Shown here one piece after another: positions 24,807 to 33,589 of a stretch of 36,428 nucleotides of DNA. The stretch's first letter is position 1. Every line of letters begins with the position of its first letter. The position numbers were made by a program, and so were the translations under genes. The DNA is from Candidatus Thorarchaeota archaeon (GTDB lineage Archaea > Asgardarchaeota > Thorarchaeia > Thorarchaeales > Thorarchaeaceae): positions 1 through 36,428 of the forward strand of contig PRDJ01000018.1 in assembly GCA_003345555.1 (NCBI GenBank). The letters are read 5' to 3'. Under the pieces are notes generated by a model that worked only from the letters and a program-made list of their open reading frames with translations, searched no databases and was not told the origin of the DNA.

Positions 24807-25238
24807 TTGAAGCATGGCTTCAGATACCATGGACATACATCTGATGTCACTATAGAATGCTGGGCTCCCACTCTCGAGAAGGCATTCGAGGAGGCCGCAC
24901 TGGCAACCCTTGAGGTAATGGTCGACACTTCTCATGTGAGAGCCCTCGAGTCAGTGGAGGTCAGCGTCAAAGGAGTCGATTTGAAAGAGCTTCTTCTATC
25001 TTGGATTGGGCGGCTCATCGCTCTTGTGGACATCAACCAGCAGTTCTATTCGAGATTCGAGGTGAAAGGAATCTCGGAAGCCTCTGATGGATTCTTGCTC
25101 AATGGCAATGCGTGGGGAGAGACAATAGATTTCACAAGGCACAAGCCACGAACCGGGGTCAAAGCCATGACCTACGCTGACATGAGAATCGAGCAGTCAA
25201 GGGTAAAGACGGCGCTCTGGTTCACACTCGATTTGTAG
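24807..25238 (+). CDS. Archease, RtcB RNA-ligase activator
   Basis: About 143 residues. FRYHGHTSDVTIECWAPTLEKAFEEAA is the archease N-terminal block with the conserved His and Asp metal ligands, and the C-terminal VKAMTYADMRIEQ contains the HxmxY/D-like region. Archease helps RtcB form its guanylated intermediate for joining tRNA halves after intron excision. The frame extends to a TTG at 24774, but GGAG 9 bases before the TTG at 24807 and family alignment favour the latter. It lies less than 100 bases from the intron-containing tRNA-Ser, on the opposite strand. Confidence 0.93.
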   Translation: MKHGFRYHGHTSDVTIECWAPTLEKAFEEAALATLEVMVDTSHVRALESVEVSVKGVDLKELLLSWIGRLIALVDINQQFYSRFEVKGISEASDGFLLNGNAWGETIDFTRHKPRTGVKAMTYADMRIEQSRVKTALWFTLDL

Positions 25239-25258
25239 GATAGGAGGTTCTGAGACTG

Positions 25259-26113
25259 GTGCTTGTTGTAGCGATTCCGGACACATCACTCGCAGATTGC
25301 TCAGACTTGCGTGAAAAGACATTGAAAGCAGGCATCTTCGCACGCGCTCTTGCGGTCTTCAGAGTTGATAGAGTGATTATCTTCAGTTCTCCACAAGTCC
25401 GTGATAGTCAAAAACGGGATGCCGACCTCCTTCCTAGATTGCTAAAGTACATGGATACGCCCCAATATCTACGCAGGAAGCTGTTCCCGCAGACTCCTTG
25501 GCTGAGGTATGCTGGGCTTTTGCCTCCTCTTAGAACGCGCAGTCACCCGCTTAATGCAAAAATCTCTGGTCTTGTCAAGGGTGAGTTGAGATGGGGTGTC
25601 CCTGTGGGTGCTGGCAAGGTGGACATAGGTATTGAGAGGCCTCTCGAGTATCCTGCTCCTTTGGATGAAGGCAAGCCGGCTCTCTTTCGAATCGCAGAGT
25701 TGCAGCCCCATGTCCGGCTTGAGGTTGTTCAACGAAGTGATGCAGACCTGTACTGGGGTTTTGAGGTACAATCCATCGAGGATCTTGTCCAGTATCTGAA
25801 AGACTCCGCACATGCGACACGCATTGCCTTTTCACGGATGGGTGAGCCCTTTGAGACTCTTCAGGCGGAAATCCAGTCCAGTGTCAACAAGACCCGGAAT
25901 GTTATTGCACTATTTGGCGGGCCCTATCAAGGATTGCGCGAGATTTTCGGTGATAGGCTCAAGTCGCTTGAGACGAATACCGAGTTCTGGGTCAACACCA
26001 TTCCCGGCCAAGGCACTGAAACAGTCCGCTTAGAAGAGGCATTGTTTGCTAGCTTGGCCTTGATCAATAGCTGCGTAGGTTCTCTGATATCAAGACCGGG
26101 TTTTCATGTCTGA
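25259..26113 (+). CDS. Putative SPOUT-type RNA methyltransferase of the ribosomal-protein cluster
   Basis: 284 residues, start codon not ATG (probably a TTG or GTG near 25259). VVAIPDTSLADCSDLREKT and DRVIIFSS form the first beta-alpha unit. VIALFGGPYQGLREIFG and WVNTIPGQGTETVRLEEALFASLALIN resemble the knotted SAM-binding end of SPOUT enzymes. A family of such proteins commonly precedes rpl3 in archaeal genomes, as here (142 bases upstream), so a role in rRNA base methylation is likely. The exact target is unproven. Confidence 0.85.
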   Translation: MLVVAIPDTSLADCSDLREKTLKAGIFARALAVFRVDRVIIFSSPQVRDSQKRDADLLPRLLKYMDTPQYLRRKLFPQTPWLRYAGLLPPLRTRSHPLNAKISGLVKGELRWGVPVGAGKVDIGIERPLEYPAPLDEGKPALFRIAELQPHVRLEVVQRSDADLYWGFEVQSIEDLVQYLKDSAHATRIAFSRMGEPFETLQAEIQSSVNKTRNVIALFGGPYQGLREIFGDRLKSLETNTEFWVNTIPGQGTETVRLEEALFASLALINSCVGSLISRPGFHV

Positions 26114-26255
26114 GTCATCGATAGGAGCATGAAGTGGCGTGCGACCTTCAGCCGTCACAAGGGAAGGTTAAAAAGCGAACCTCAGGAAGGCGCCCGCCTG
26201 TAGTACGAATAGCCCAGTCAAAAGGCCGTTCGGCAAGGGACAAGTGGTGTTCTAG

Positions 26256-27263
26256 ATGGCTCACAGAAAGAAGCATCAGCCTAAGCGTGGCAGCCTTGCA
26301 TACTTGCCACGAGGTCGGGCTTCCAAATTCGTCCCTAGGATTCTGAACTGGCCTGAGTGGAAGAGCTCGGCTGCAAAACTACTTGGTTTCGCTGGTTACA
26401 AGGCTGGCATGACTCATGCAGTGGTCACAATTGACAACGTGAACAGTCCACTGAAAGGACAAGAAACAGTGGTGCCGATCACAGTCATTGATACGCCACC
26501 TGTGCGCCCATTCTCAATAAGAGGCTATGAAGCCTTGCCAACCGGTCTCAGACTAGTCACAGAGGTGCTCGCAGGGAACCTCTCCGAGGACCTTCGGAAA
26601 GTGATGCCTGTTCCCAAGGAGTATGACCAAGCTGCAAAGATGAAGGAGTTCGAGTCAAAGATTGACTCCCTCGCCGAGATCCGGATGTTAATCCACACTC
26701 AGCCAAGGCTTGCAGGAGTACCTAAGAAGAAGCCCGATGTGATGGAATACAAGGTGGGTGCCCCAAGTGTCAGTGAGGCGTTCAAGTATGCCCAGACTAT
26801 CTTGGGAGCCGACTTGCGTATCGCAGATATCATAACCGAAGGTGCGATGGTGGATACAATCGCCGTAACAAAAGGGCACGGAAATCAGGGCCCGGTACGT
26901 CGATGGGGCGTTGGAATACTTCAGCACAAATCAAGGAAGACGAAGCGTGGAGTAGGAACTCTTGGTCCTTGGAACCCTAGCAGCATCCGATACACAGTTC
27001 CCCGAGCTGGGCAGACAGGCTTTCATTCGCGTACCAGCTTCAATAATCCTGTAATCAAAGTTGGTGAGCGTGGTGAGGAAATCACGCCCTCAGGCGGATT
27101 CGTGAACTATGGGGTCATTCGCGGCGATTATGTCATGCTAATGGGACATGTGCCTGGGACAATCAAGAGACCCATTCGACTGAGGTTCGCTATCCGTCCT
27201 CGAAGGAACTACACTGGAGCACCGATACGGCCCAGCTACATCAGCACATCATCAAAGCAGTAG
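26256..27263 (+). CDS. rpl3: Ribosomal protein L3
   Basis: 335 residues. The N-terminus AHRKKHQPKRGSLAYLPR is typical of archaeal L3, and GHGNQGPVRRWGV and PRAGQTGFHSRTSFN are the conserved loops reaching the peptidyl-transferase centre. GVIRGDYVMLMGHVPGT is near the end. The gene opens the S10-type cluster. Upstream, AGGTTaaaaagcgAACCT (about 26163-26182) combines a TATA-like core with an inverted repeat, suggesting the operon promoter there with a leader of about 65 nt. Confidence 0.97.
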   Translation: MAHRKKHQPKRGSLAYLPRGRASKFVPRILNWPEWKSSAAKLLGFAGYKAGMTHAVVTIDNVNSPLKGQETVVPITVIDTPPVRPFSIRGYEALPTGLRLVTEVLAGNLSEDLRKVMPVPKEYDQAAKMKEFESKIDSLAEIRMLIHTQPRLAGVPKKKPDVMEYKVGAPSVSEAFKYAQTILGADLRIADIITEGAMVDTIAVTKGHGNQGPVRRWGVGILQHKSRKTKRGVGTLGPWNPSSIRYTVPRAGQTGFHSRTSFNNPVIKVGERGEEITPSGGFVNYGVIRGDYVMLMGHVPGTIKRPIRLRFAIRPRRNYTGAPIRPSYISTSSKQ

Positions 27264-27279
27264 ACGGAGGGCGTTAACT

Positions 27280-28068
27280 GTGACAAGTGTCAAGACTTAT
27301 TCATTGAAGGGAAAGGCAGGAGCTCCGATCGAATTGCCAGCGCAATTCGCAACTCCATATCGCCCTGATATAATCAAGAGGGCCGTACTAGCCTTACAGT
27401 CGCTCAGATACCAACCGCACGGGGTGGATGAGTTGGCTGGCAAGCGGACGAGCGCTCAGAGCTGGCAGACTGGCCGCGGTAAGGCCAGAATCCCCAGAGT
27501 GAAGGGTGCTGGTAGCCGTGCATCAAGCCAAGGTGCGTTTGCTCCCGGAACTGTGGGTGGTCGCCAAGCTCACCCGCCTGAGACCCGAAAGGTTACTGTA
27601 GAGAGAATCAACATCAGGGAGCGCAGGCTTGCGATTCGTTCAGCAATTGCAGCAACTGCCGACAGTTCGCTGGTGAAGGCTCGCGGACATAGGATTGAAT
27701 CTGTACCACAGCTTCCTCTTGTTGTCAGTGACGAACTAGAGTCACTCAATACGACCAAAGACGTGGAGACGGCGGTGTCTGCCCTCGGTCTTGCAGATGA
27801 TCTGAAGCGTGCGTCGGATGGTCGTTCTGTGAGAGCTGGCAAGGGAAAGATGCGAGGTCGTAAGATGAAGACACCAAAGTCTTTCCTTATTGTCGTCAGT
27901 TCTGACAAGGGTATACGAAAGGCTGCACGTAACCTCCCTGGCGTAGATACAATCGAGGTTCATGGCTTGAATGCAGAACAACTGGCTCCCGGGACTCATG
28001 CTGGCCGTCTTGTAGTTTGGACCCAAGCGGCAATCTCCGAGTTGGAGAAAGGGAACCTGTTCATGTGA
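27280..28068 (+). CDS. rpl4: Ribosomal protein L4
   Basis: 262 residues with a GTG start preceded by GGAGGG. SAQSWQTGRGKARIPRVKG with the following GSRASSQGAFAPGTVGGRQAHPPE is the exit-tunnel loop of archaeal/eukaryotic L4, and GKGKMRGRKMKTPKSFLIVVS is the C-terminal conserved block. It is 16 bases after rpl3 and 12 before rpl23. Confidence 0.97.
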   Translation: MTSVKTYSLKGKAGAPIELPAQFATPYRPDIIKRAVLALQSLRYQPHGVDELAGKRTSAQSWQTGRGKARIPRVKGAGSRASSQGAFAPGTVGGRQAHPPETRKVTVERINIRERRLAIRSAIAATADSSLVKARGHRIESVPQLPLVVSDELESLNTTKDVETAVSALGLADDLKRASDGRSVRAGKGKMRGRKMKTPKSFLIVVSSDKGIRKAARNLPGVDTIEVHGLNAEQLAPGTHAGRLVVWTQAAISELEKGNLFM

Positions 28069-28080
28069 GGTGGCCGAACG

Positions 28081-28344
28081 ATGATAGATCCAAATGAAAT
28101 CATTATCCGACCTGTCGTGACAGAAGCCAGCCTGGGCGCGGTGGACAGTCAGAACAAGCTGGTGTTCTATGTCGCTCGTTCCGCCAACAAGAATACGATC
28201 AAGTGGGCTGTGGAAACTCTTTACGATGTTGTCGTGGAGAAGGTGAACACGCTCATAATGCCCGACGGAAGGAAGAAGGCGATTCTACGTCTTTCGCCTG
28301 AGTACAGCGCCGCCGATGTTGCAACAAAGCTCGGGATATTCTAA
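28081..28344 (+). CDS. rpl23: Ribosomal protein L23
   Basis: 87 residues, the normal archaeal length. IIRPVVTEASLGAVDSQNKLVFYV and NKNTIKWAVETLYDVVVEKVNTLI are typical of uL23, a tunnel-exit protein that docks SRP and chaperones. It is in the expected order between L4 and L2. Confidence 0.97.
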   Translation: MIDPNEIIIRPVVTEASLGAVDSQNKLVFYVARSANKNTIKWAVETLYDVVVEKVNTLIMPDGRKKAILRLSPEYSAADVATKLGIF

Positions 28345-28356
28345 GGAGGTGCCTGA

Positions 28357-29076
28357 ATGGGAAAACGCATTCTAGTTCAGCGAAAAGGCAGAGGCGCACA
28401 ACAGTTCACCTCACCTAGCCAGAAGAAGATATCTCCTGCGAGACACCCGAAGTGGGCCCCGGGCAAGACGTACATCGGTGTCATAACTGACCTTCATCAT
28501 GAAGCAGGTAGAGGCGCGCCTCTCGCAAAGGTGCGATTCAATGGCGAGTCTCAGCCTCTCTTCATGGTTGCTCCTGAAGGAGCGTACGTAGGCCAAGAGG
28601 TCGAGTGCGGCGATGACGCAGCTCTTGCAAATGGCAATACGTTGATGCTTGAACACATACCGGAAGGGATGCCCATCTACAACATCGAGGCAAGCCCCGG
28701 CGACGGAGGGAAGTTCGTAAGAGCATCCGGGCTTACAGCGAGCATAATCTCTTCCGACAAGACGCGGACCATAGTTAAGCTGCCGAGCGGGGCACAGAAG
28801 ACTTTCAGTCCTCGCTGCAGAGCTACGATAGGGATAGTAGGAGGAGGTGGGCGACTCGAGAAACCGCTCCTCAAGGCAGGTGCCGCATTTCATCTCGCTA
28901 GCGGAAAGGCACGCAAGTGGCCGACTGTCAGAGGAGATGCAATGAACCCAGTCGCTCATCCTCACGGCGGTGGTTCACACCAGTCACCAAGTCATCCTAC
29001 GACCGTAAGCAGAAACGCACCGCCCGGTGCAAAGGTCGGTCATATCGCTGCACGTAGGACCGGTCGCAAGAGATAG
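28357..29076 (+). CDS. rpl2: Ribosomal protein L2
   Basis: 239 residues. NPVAHPHGGGSHQSPSHPTTV carries the conserved C-terminal His-containing loop at the subunit interface, and VGGGGRLEKPLLKAG is the core. A GGAGGT ribosome-binding site precedes the ATG. This is the last ribosomal gene of the run; S19, L22 and S3, which usually follow, are not here, and a perfect 26-bp palindrome begins 15 bases after the stop. Confidence 0.97.
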   Translation: MGKRILVQRKGRGAQQFTSPSQKKISPARHPKWAPGKTYIGVITDLHHEAGRGAPLAKVRFNGESQPLFMVAPEGAYVGQEVECGDDAALANGNTLMLEHIPEGMPIYNIEASPGDGGKFVRASGLTASIISSDKTRTIVKLPSGAQKTFSPRCRATIGIVGGGGRLEKPLLKAGAAFHLASGKARKWPTVRGDAMNPVAHPHGGGSHQSPSHPTTVSRNAPPGAKVGHIAARRTGRKR

Positions 29077-29090
29077 AGACTGACTGCAAC

Positions 29091-29116
29091 GATGAAGAGA
29101 ACTAGTTCTCTTCATC
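29091..29116. terminator. 26-bp perfect palindrome after rpl2
   Basis: GATGAAGAGAACT is followed at once by its reverse complement AGTTCTCTTCATC, with no spacer. As RNA it would make an 11-bp stem with a CTAG loop, followed by a T-rich stretch TGCTTCTTTTACGC, so it may terminate the ribosomal operon. As DNA it is also an ideal dimer-binding operator in front of the ribbon-helix-helix gene. Both readings are inference. Confidence 0.6.
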
Positions 29117-29205
29117 TGCTTCTTTTACGCAATATCTACAAAATCGGAGACCAGTATTACACGAGTACATATCTTTCTAGTAGGTTGCGTCTTCGAGGAC
29201 TAGGA

Positions 29206-29391
29206 ATGCGTCTCATTGCAGTGCATTTGCCAGAGAAACTGGTGGATGACATACAACGTCTGGTTGACAATGGTCTCTACCCGAACCGGTCGGAAACGAT
29301 TCGAATAGCCATCAGAGACCTGCTCAAAAGAGAACTCTGGGTGCATGGCAATGAACTGCGCGAGCAGCCGGGCGAGGCTTCCGTACAATGA
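29206..29391 (+). CDS. Ribbon-helix-helix regulator, CdrS-like, upstream of ftsZ
   Basis: 61 residues from the ATG at 29206; the frame is open 38 codons further, but that part crosses the promoter and palindrome. MRLIAVHLPEKLVDDIQRLV is the DNA-contacting strand and first helix, and NRSETIRIAIRDLLKREL is the second helix of an RHH dimer. In haloarchaea an RHH protein (CdrS) sits in an operon with FtsZ and controls cell-division genes. Here the stop overlaps the FtsZ ATG (ATGA), giving the same arrangement. A TATA-like ACATATCTT is near 29166. Confidence 0.85.
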   Translation: MRLIAVHLPEKLVDDIQRLVDNGLYPNRSETIRIAIRDLLKRELWVHGNELREQPGEASVQ

Positions 29392-30659
29392 AGTCACTGG
29401 TCGACGATGCAAGGGAACACATCCGTGGGGAACTGAGCATGTCCACAGGCCGTGATATGGGCCAAGCTAGGATTGTTGTTGTGGGCTGTGGCGGAGCAGG
29501 CAACAACACCGTCAAACGGCTCATGACCATTGGGGTGCAAGGCGCTGAGTGCATTGCCATAAACACCGACCGACAACACTTGGCTGTCACGACCGCTCAT
29601 CGCAAGCTGCTGATCGGCGAAAGAATCACACGAGGACTTGGCGCTGGCGGTAATCCACATGTGGGTCAAGCTGCGGCTGAGGACTCTATCCAGCAGATTA
29701 CGGATCTGCTTCGGGACGCAGATTTGGTTTTCATCACAGCAGGCATGGGCGGGGGCACGGGTACCGGGAGCGCACCCGTTGTCGCTGAGATTGCTAAGAA
29801 AAACGATGCCATAGTTGTAGGCGTCGTGACAATGCCCTTTGAACTGGAACGAACACGTATTGACAAGGCAAAGGTTGGGCTAGCCCGCCTGCAGGAAAAT
29901 GCTGACACAGTTGTCGTGATCGACAATCAGAAACTTATGGAACTCGTACCCGACTTGCCTCTTGAGGAGGCCTTTGGGGTTGCAGATGAGGTACTTGCAG
30001 GCATGGTGAAAGGCATCACAGAGACCATAACCATGCCCAGCCTAATCAACTTGGACTATGCAGACGTGCGGTCAATAATCTGCAATGGCGGAGTTGCTCT
30101 TGTTGGCTTAGGTGAAGCGACTGGTCAGAATCGCGCCGAGACCGCCATTCAGAATGCACTGAACAGCCCGTTGCTGGAAGTCGACTGGAATGGAGCCACG
30201 GGTGCGCTGATTCACATCACAGGGGGCCCGGATATGTCTCTGGCTGAGGCGAACAATGCTGGAGAGATGATCTCTCGAAAGATGAGTGGAGACGCCAATG
30301 TGATTTGGGGCGCTCGTGTTGACCCTCGGCTGACAGGAATGCTGCGCGTGATGCTGATACTCACTGGTGTCAAGAGTCCGCAGTTGCTTCCTCGTTCTAA
30401 AGAGGAAAAGCCGGTTGTCCCCGGCCGAAGAAAGCTTGTAGACCTAGGCGTACTTCCATCTCAAGCTGGTTCAATAGACCCGCGAAAAATCAAGGACGAG
30501 TTCAGGGCGCTCGGAAAGATTCCTGCATACCCGCGCCAAGGTTCATGGGAAGATCGTCTCAAACCAATTGACAGACTGCAGCACGACCACAGGTCGGAAC
30601 GAGACTCCGCCGAGACAAAGAAGAATCTAGATGAACTCGGCCTGCGAAGACTCCTGTGA
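29388..30659 (+). CDS. ftsZ: Cell-division protein FtsZ
   Basis: 423 residues. The tubulin signature GGGTGTGS is at 121-128, VVGCGGAGNN binds nucleotide at the N-terminus, and NLDYADVRSI is the T7 catalytic loop, so the GTPase is intact. The C-terminal ~80 residues after LTGVKSPQLLP form a variable tail ending ELGLRRLL, which may bind a membrane anchor. FtsZ forms the division ring. The presence of FtsZ excludes lineages that divide only with ESCRT/CdvB. It overlaps the RHH gene and is convergent with the Lsm gene. Confidence 0.97.
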   Translation: MKSLVDDAREHIRGELSMSTGRDMGQARIVVVGCGGAGNNTVKRLMTIGVQGAECIAINTDRQHLAVTTAHRKLLIGERITRGLGAGGNPHVGQAAAEDSIQQITDLLRDADLVFITAGMGGGTGTGSAPVVAEIAKKNDAIVVGVVTMPFELERTRIDKAKVGLARLQENADTVVVIDNQKLMELVPDLPLEEAFGVADEVLAGMVKGITETITMPSLINLDYADVRSIICNGGVALVGLGEATGQNRAETAIQNALNSPLLEVDWNGATGALIHITGGPDMSLAEANNAGEMISRKMSGDANVIWGARVDPRLTGMLRVMLILTGVKSPQLLPRSKEEKPVVPGRRKLVDLGVLPSQAGSIDPRKIKDEFRALGKIPAYPRQGSWEDRLKPIDRLQHDHRSERDSAETKKNLDELGLRRLL

Positions 30660-30774
30660 ACGGTGTCCATTAGCGCAATACATAGTTCTTTTCAGGTGTC
30701 AGAAGCCACATCGTTTCACATTGTCGCGCCTATGCCCCACTAGAGCTACGAGAATGTCAGTCTCGGACTTACTG

Positions 30775-31230
30775 TCACTCCGTCTTGCTTGTCTTGCTCT
30801 CGAGACCGTGCTCTGTCATCCAGTCTTTGGCTATTGCAGCAACACGTTCGTAGAGTGGACCTGAACCATCCACGCCTTCAGGTGTAATGCGTATCTTGTT
30901 CATGACAACAATTACTTGGGTATCTGGAAAGTAGCGAACTCCTCCCGGTGGGAAGCTCGTCTCAAGCTTCTTAGCAAGTCCCTCCAGACTGATTTCCTTC
31001 TCAGCAACAGAAATCGACACAATGCTGCCGCCGTAAATGAAAACCTTGGGTATCCTTTGCTCCTCGCCCTGGACGGCCACGTCCGATAGGACTATGCTTA
31101 GAGTCGTCTGGTCGAATCCTTTCAGAGTGCCAGAATATGTCTTCCCTGCGGTCGTAGTCACATTAATAGTCGAGCCAACCACTGAGGCGATCTCACGGTT
31201 GAAGGCTCTCATTGCTGTGGCATCTGACAT
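30775..31230 (-). CDS. Sm-like (Lsm) RNA-binding protein with C-terminal extension
   Basis: 151 residues. The Sm fold occupies about 1-75: VVGSTINVTTTAGKTYSGTLKGFDQTTLSIVLSD covers Sm1, and VFIYGGSIVSISV is Sm2, with Gly replacing part of the usual RG. A further ~75-residue domain follows, as in the longer archaeal SmAP3-type proteins. Lsm rings bind U-rich RNA. Its promoter is probably the CTTTTAAGAC near 31285-31295 (reverse strand), which lies between the gene and the TnpB element. Confidence 0.85.
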   Translation of the reverse strand: MSDATAMRAFNREIASVVGSTINVTTTAGKTYSGTLKGFDQTTLSIVLSDVAVQGEEQRIPKVFIYGGSIVSISVAEKEISLEGLAKKLETSFPPGGVRYFPDTQVIVVMNKIRITPEGVDGSGPLYERVAAIAKDWMTEHGLESKTSKTE

Positions 31231-31356
31231 CTTTAATCACCATTCAAGAACGTAATACTAGAACGAGCCTTCCCCACTCTGTTGTCTTAAAAGTGATGCC
31301 GTTGCCCGAAACTTACCCGCCTAGGACAACTTCCCAGACCGTGTTCGGTTCCTGCT
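31231..31356 (-). ncRNA. Candidate TnpB guide-RNA (reRNA/omegaRNA) region
   Basis: TnpB nucleases use a guide RNA made from the 3' end of their own gene and the element's right end. This 126-base stretch follows the tnpB stop on the same strand and would hold that right end. It contains a small ACCG-aaca-CGGT hairpin. I cannot define the element boundary or the guide from one sequence, and the Lsm promoter near 31290 limits how far it can reach. Confidence 0.25.
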
Positions 31357-32511
31357 TCATCGTGGAGCACCTGCCTTTGTGGCATGCCCCTCCCCACTCT
31401 TACAGGCGTTTTGAGTCTCCGCCCAACTGGCGGCGACTGAAGCCAGATTCATGGCCGCATTAAGGTCGCGGTCCGCCTCGAAACCGCAATTCACGCACTT
31501 GTACATTCTCTCAGAGAGCGACATTTCATCCTTGACGGATCCACAGCTGGAGCATCGTCTCGTGGACGGGAAGAACGAGTCTGCCTCCACGACTGCACCC
31601 CCGTTCCACTTGGCCTTGTATTTCAGCTGCCGGAGAAACTCCCCCAAGCTCGCATCGGCGAGATGCTTTGCCAGATGATGATTCCTAAGGAGTCCGGTCA
31701 CGTTCAGGCTCTCAACACCGATGACTGACTTGGTTCTCGCCAGCATCGTTGTTGCCTTATGGATAGCATCCTTGCGGATGTTGGAAACCTTCAGCTCGTA
31801 CCGGGCCAGTCGTATCACCGTACGGGCCCGGTTGTTGCTTCCTCTCGCCTTCCTCGCAAGAGACCTTTGGATTCGCTTCTTCCTACGTTCAAAACGTGAA
31901 AGAGGTTTTTGATTCGCAATTACGGTTCCGTCACTGATTGTGGCCAGTTTCGAAATGCCAACGTCAACTCCGGCCGTGGGTCCAGTGTTGTTCTGGGCCT
32001 CAATCTCCTCTTCCACCTGAAGACTCACAAACCATTTTCCAGCTTTTTCTGAGACAGTCGCCGACGGAATGTGCACTCCCTGAGTTGGAAGATACTCCTT
32101 CTCCTTGAGTCGGATCATACCAATCTTGGGCAGCTGCACCGAGTCGTGGAAGACCTTGATTGACCCTCTCAGCTTGAAGCTGCCGGCACCGAGTCTTCTG
32201 CGCTTGAATCTGGGATGGCCCGCCCGCGTCTCGAAGAAGTTCTTGTACGCCCTATCGAGGTCTCGGAGGGCTTCTTGCGGGGCGCACTTGGAGACCTCAT
32301 ACATCCATGTGAATTCCGTCCTCTTCAAAGCAGTCAGTTGCTTGTGGAGCTCAATGGCATTAGACGATCTTCCCGTTTTCTCGTACTCTTCTTTCCGCCG
32401 CGCAAGCCCCCAGTTGTATACAAACCGAGCCGCGCCGCTGTGTTTGAGCAGGACTGTGTGCTGGACATTGTTGGGTTCGATTTCTGTCTTGTAGGCCCGC
32501 ATGATTTTCAT
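31357..32511 (-). mobile_element. tnpB: IS200/IS605-type TnpB, solo RNA-guided nuclease gene
   Basis: 384 residues. The RuvC-like catalytic residues are all present: D183 in GVDVGISKLA, E267 in IGVESLNVTG and the Asp of DRDLNAAMN (about 347-349). The zinc ribbon CSSCG and CVNCG (C320, C323, C339, C342) is intact. The N-terminal helix-rich region begins MRAYKTEIEPN. The gene is therefore probably active. No TnpA transposase (Y1 HUH type) is in the window, so this is a stand-alone copy. It sits between the Lsm gene and the 2-oxoacid oxidoreductase genes, and no stop or frameshift is seen. Confidence 0.93.
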
Positions 32512-32749
32512 GTCTTCATGACCTCTGTCGTGTGTTCGGCATGGTCAGATAGTCTTACGCTGCCTGCTCCTACGTGGCGTGAGTCGACATTAAAAGTCGC
32601 CAGCTTTCTCAGCCCTTTTAGCGGTTGACTCCCGTTGATTGAAAGGAGCTTTCGTGAAGCACGCAGACTGGCTCATGAGGTTGCCGCGTAACAATAGGTT
32701 ATTAGCCGACTACAGGGCCAATCCTTTCAGCCGAGGTGACGCATGCATC

Positions 32750-33589
32750 TTGACCACTTCTGCAAGGCACTTTTCTCTCCAGTACATCCGTGAGGAAGCA
32801 CTCCCTACACCTTTCTGCCCTGGGTGCGGCAACGGTACCATCATGAACGTTTTCTTGAAGGCAGTAAAGGATCTCGGGCATGAGAACCTGAGAGGGTTTG
32901 CTTTTGTTTCAGGTATCGGCTGTGCCTCATGGACAATATCTCCTCATTTTCTCGCAGATACCCTACACACGACACACGGCCGTGCCCTCGCTTTTGCCAC
33001 CGGGCTGAAGCTCGCTCGTCCTGAGCTCAAAGTGGTCGTGATAAGCGGGGACGGCGACTTGGCTGCCATCGGAGGAAATCATCTCATCCATGCTGCACGC
33101 CGCAATATCGACATGACCGTGATATGCAGCAACAACTACAACTATGGAATGACCGGCGGGCAAGTTGGCCCAACCACTTTCACTGGCGACAGAACCACAA
33201 CAAGCCCATACGGTAACCCCGAGCGACCTTTCGACCTGGCCCGGCTAGTTGCTGCGGCGGGTGCAAACTATGTTGCCAGATGGACCACAGCTCACCCGAT
33301 TCAAGCCGTGCGATCCATCAAGAGGGCACTCGAACGCAAAGGATTCTCTTTCATCGAGATACTCAGTCAATGTCCAACTTCCTATGGCCGTCGGGTCAAG
33401 ATGCCAAGTCCGACTGACATGCTCCAGTGGTTCAAGACACTGCCTATGAAGAGACCCGACACTCCAATTGAGTACACAGTTCCTACAAAGGAAGGAATGG
33501 ACTTGGGCGAATTCACAGACAGAGAAGAGATGGGCTATGCTGAAGCCCTGAAGCAAATGGCTGCGCGCATTGGAGGCAGGTCGGAATGA
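32750..33589 (+). CDS. korB: 2-oxoacid:ferredoxin oxidoreductase, beta subunit
   Basis: About 279 residues from the TTG at 32750, chosen because GAGGTGA lies 10 bases upstream and homologues start shortly before PTPFCPGCGNG. The frame extends to 32639, but the extra 37 residues are not family-like. CPGCGNGTIM carries a cluster-binding pair, and GDGDLAAIGGNHLIHAARRN with SNNYNYGMTGGQ is the thiamine-diphosphate/Mg motif. It is the 2-oxoglutarate type (KorB) by resemblance. The alpha subunit normally lies just upstream but is absent here; a TnpB element occupies that side. The stop overlaps the gamma start by 4 bases. Confidence 0.9.
   Translation: MTTSARHFSLQYIREEALPTPFCPGCGNGTIMNVFLKAVKDLGHENLRGFAFVSGIGCASWTISPHFLADTLHTTHGRALAFATGLKLARPELKVVVISGDGDLAAIGGNHLIHAARRNIDMTVICSNNYNYGMTGGQVGPTTFTGDRTTTSPYGNPERPFDLARLVAAAGANYVARWTTAHPIQAVRSIKRALERKGFSFIEILSQCPTSYGRRVKMPSPTDMLQWFKTLPMKRPDTPIEYTVPTKEGMDLGEFTDREEMGYAEALKQMAARIGGRSE

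Noticed and set aside
30631..30864. 77-codon cysteine-containing plus-strand frame after ftsZ
   Set aside because: It overlaps the end of ftsZ in another frame and runs antisense into the Lsm gene. The cysteines do not form a zinc motif.
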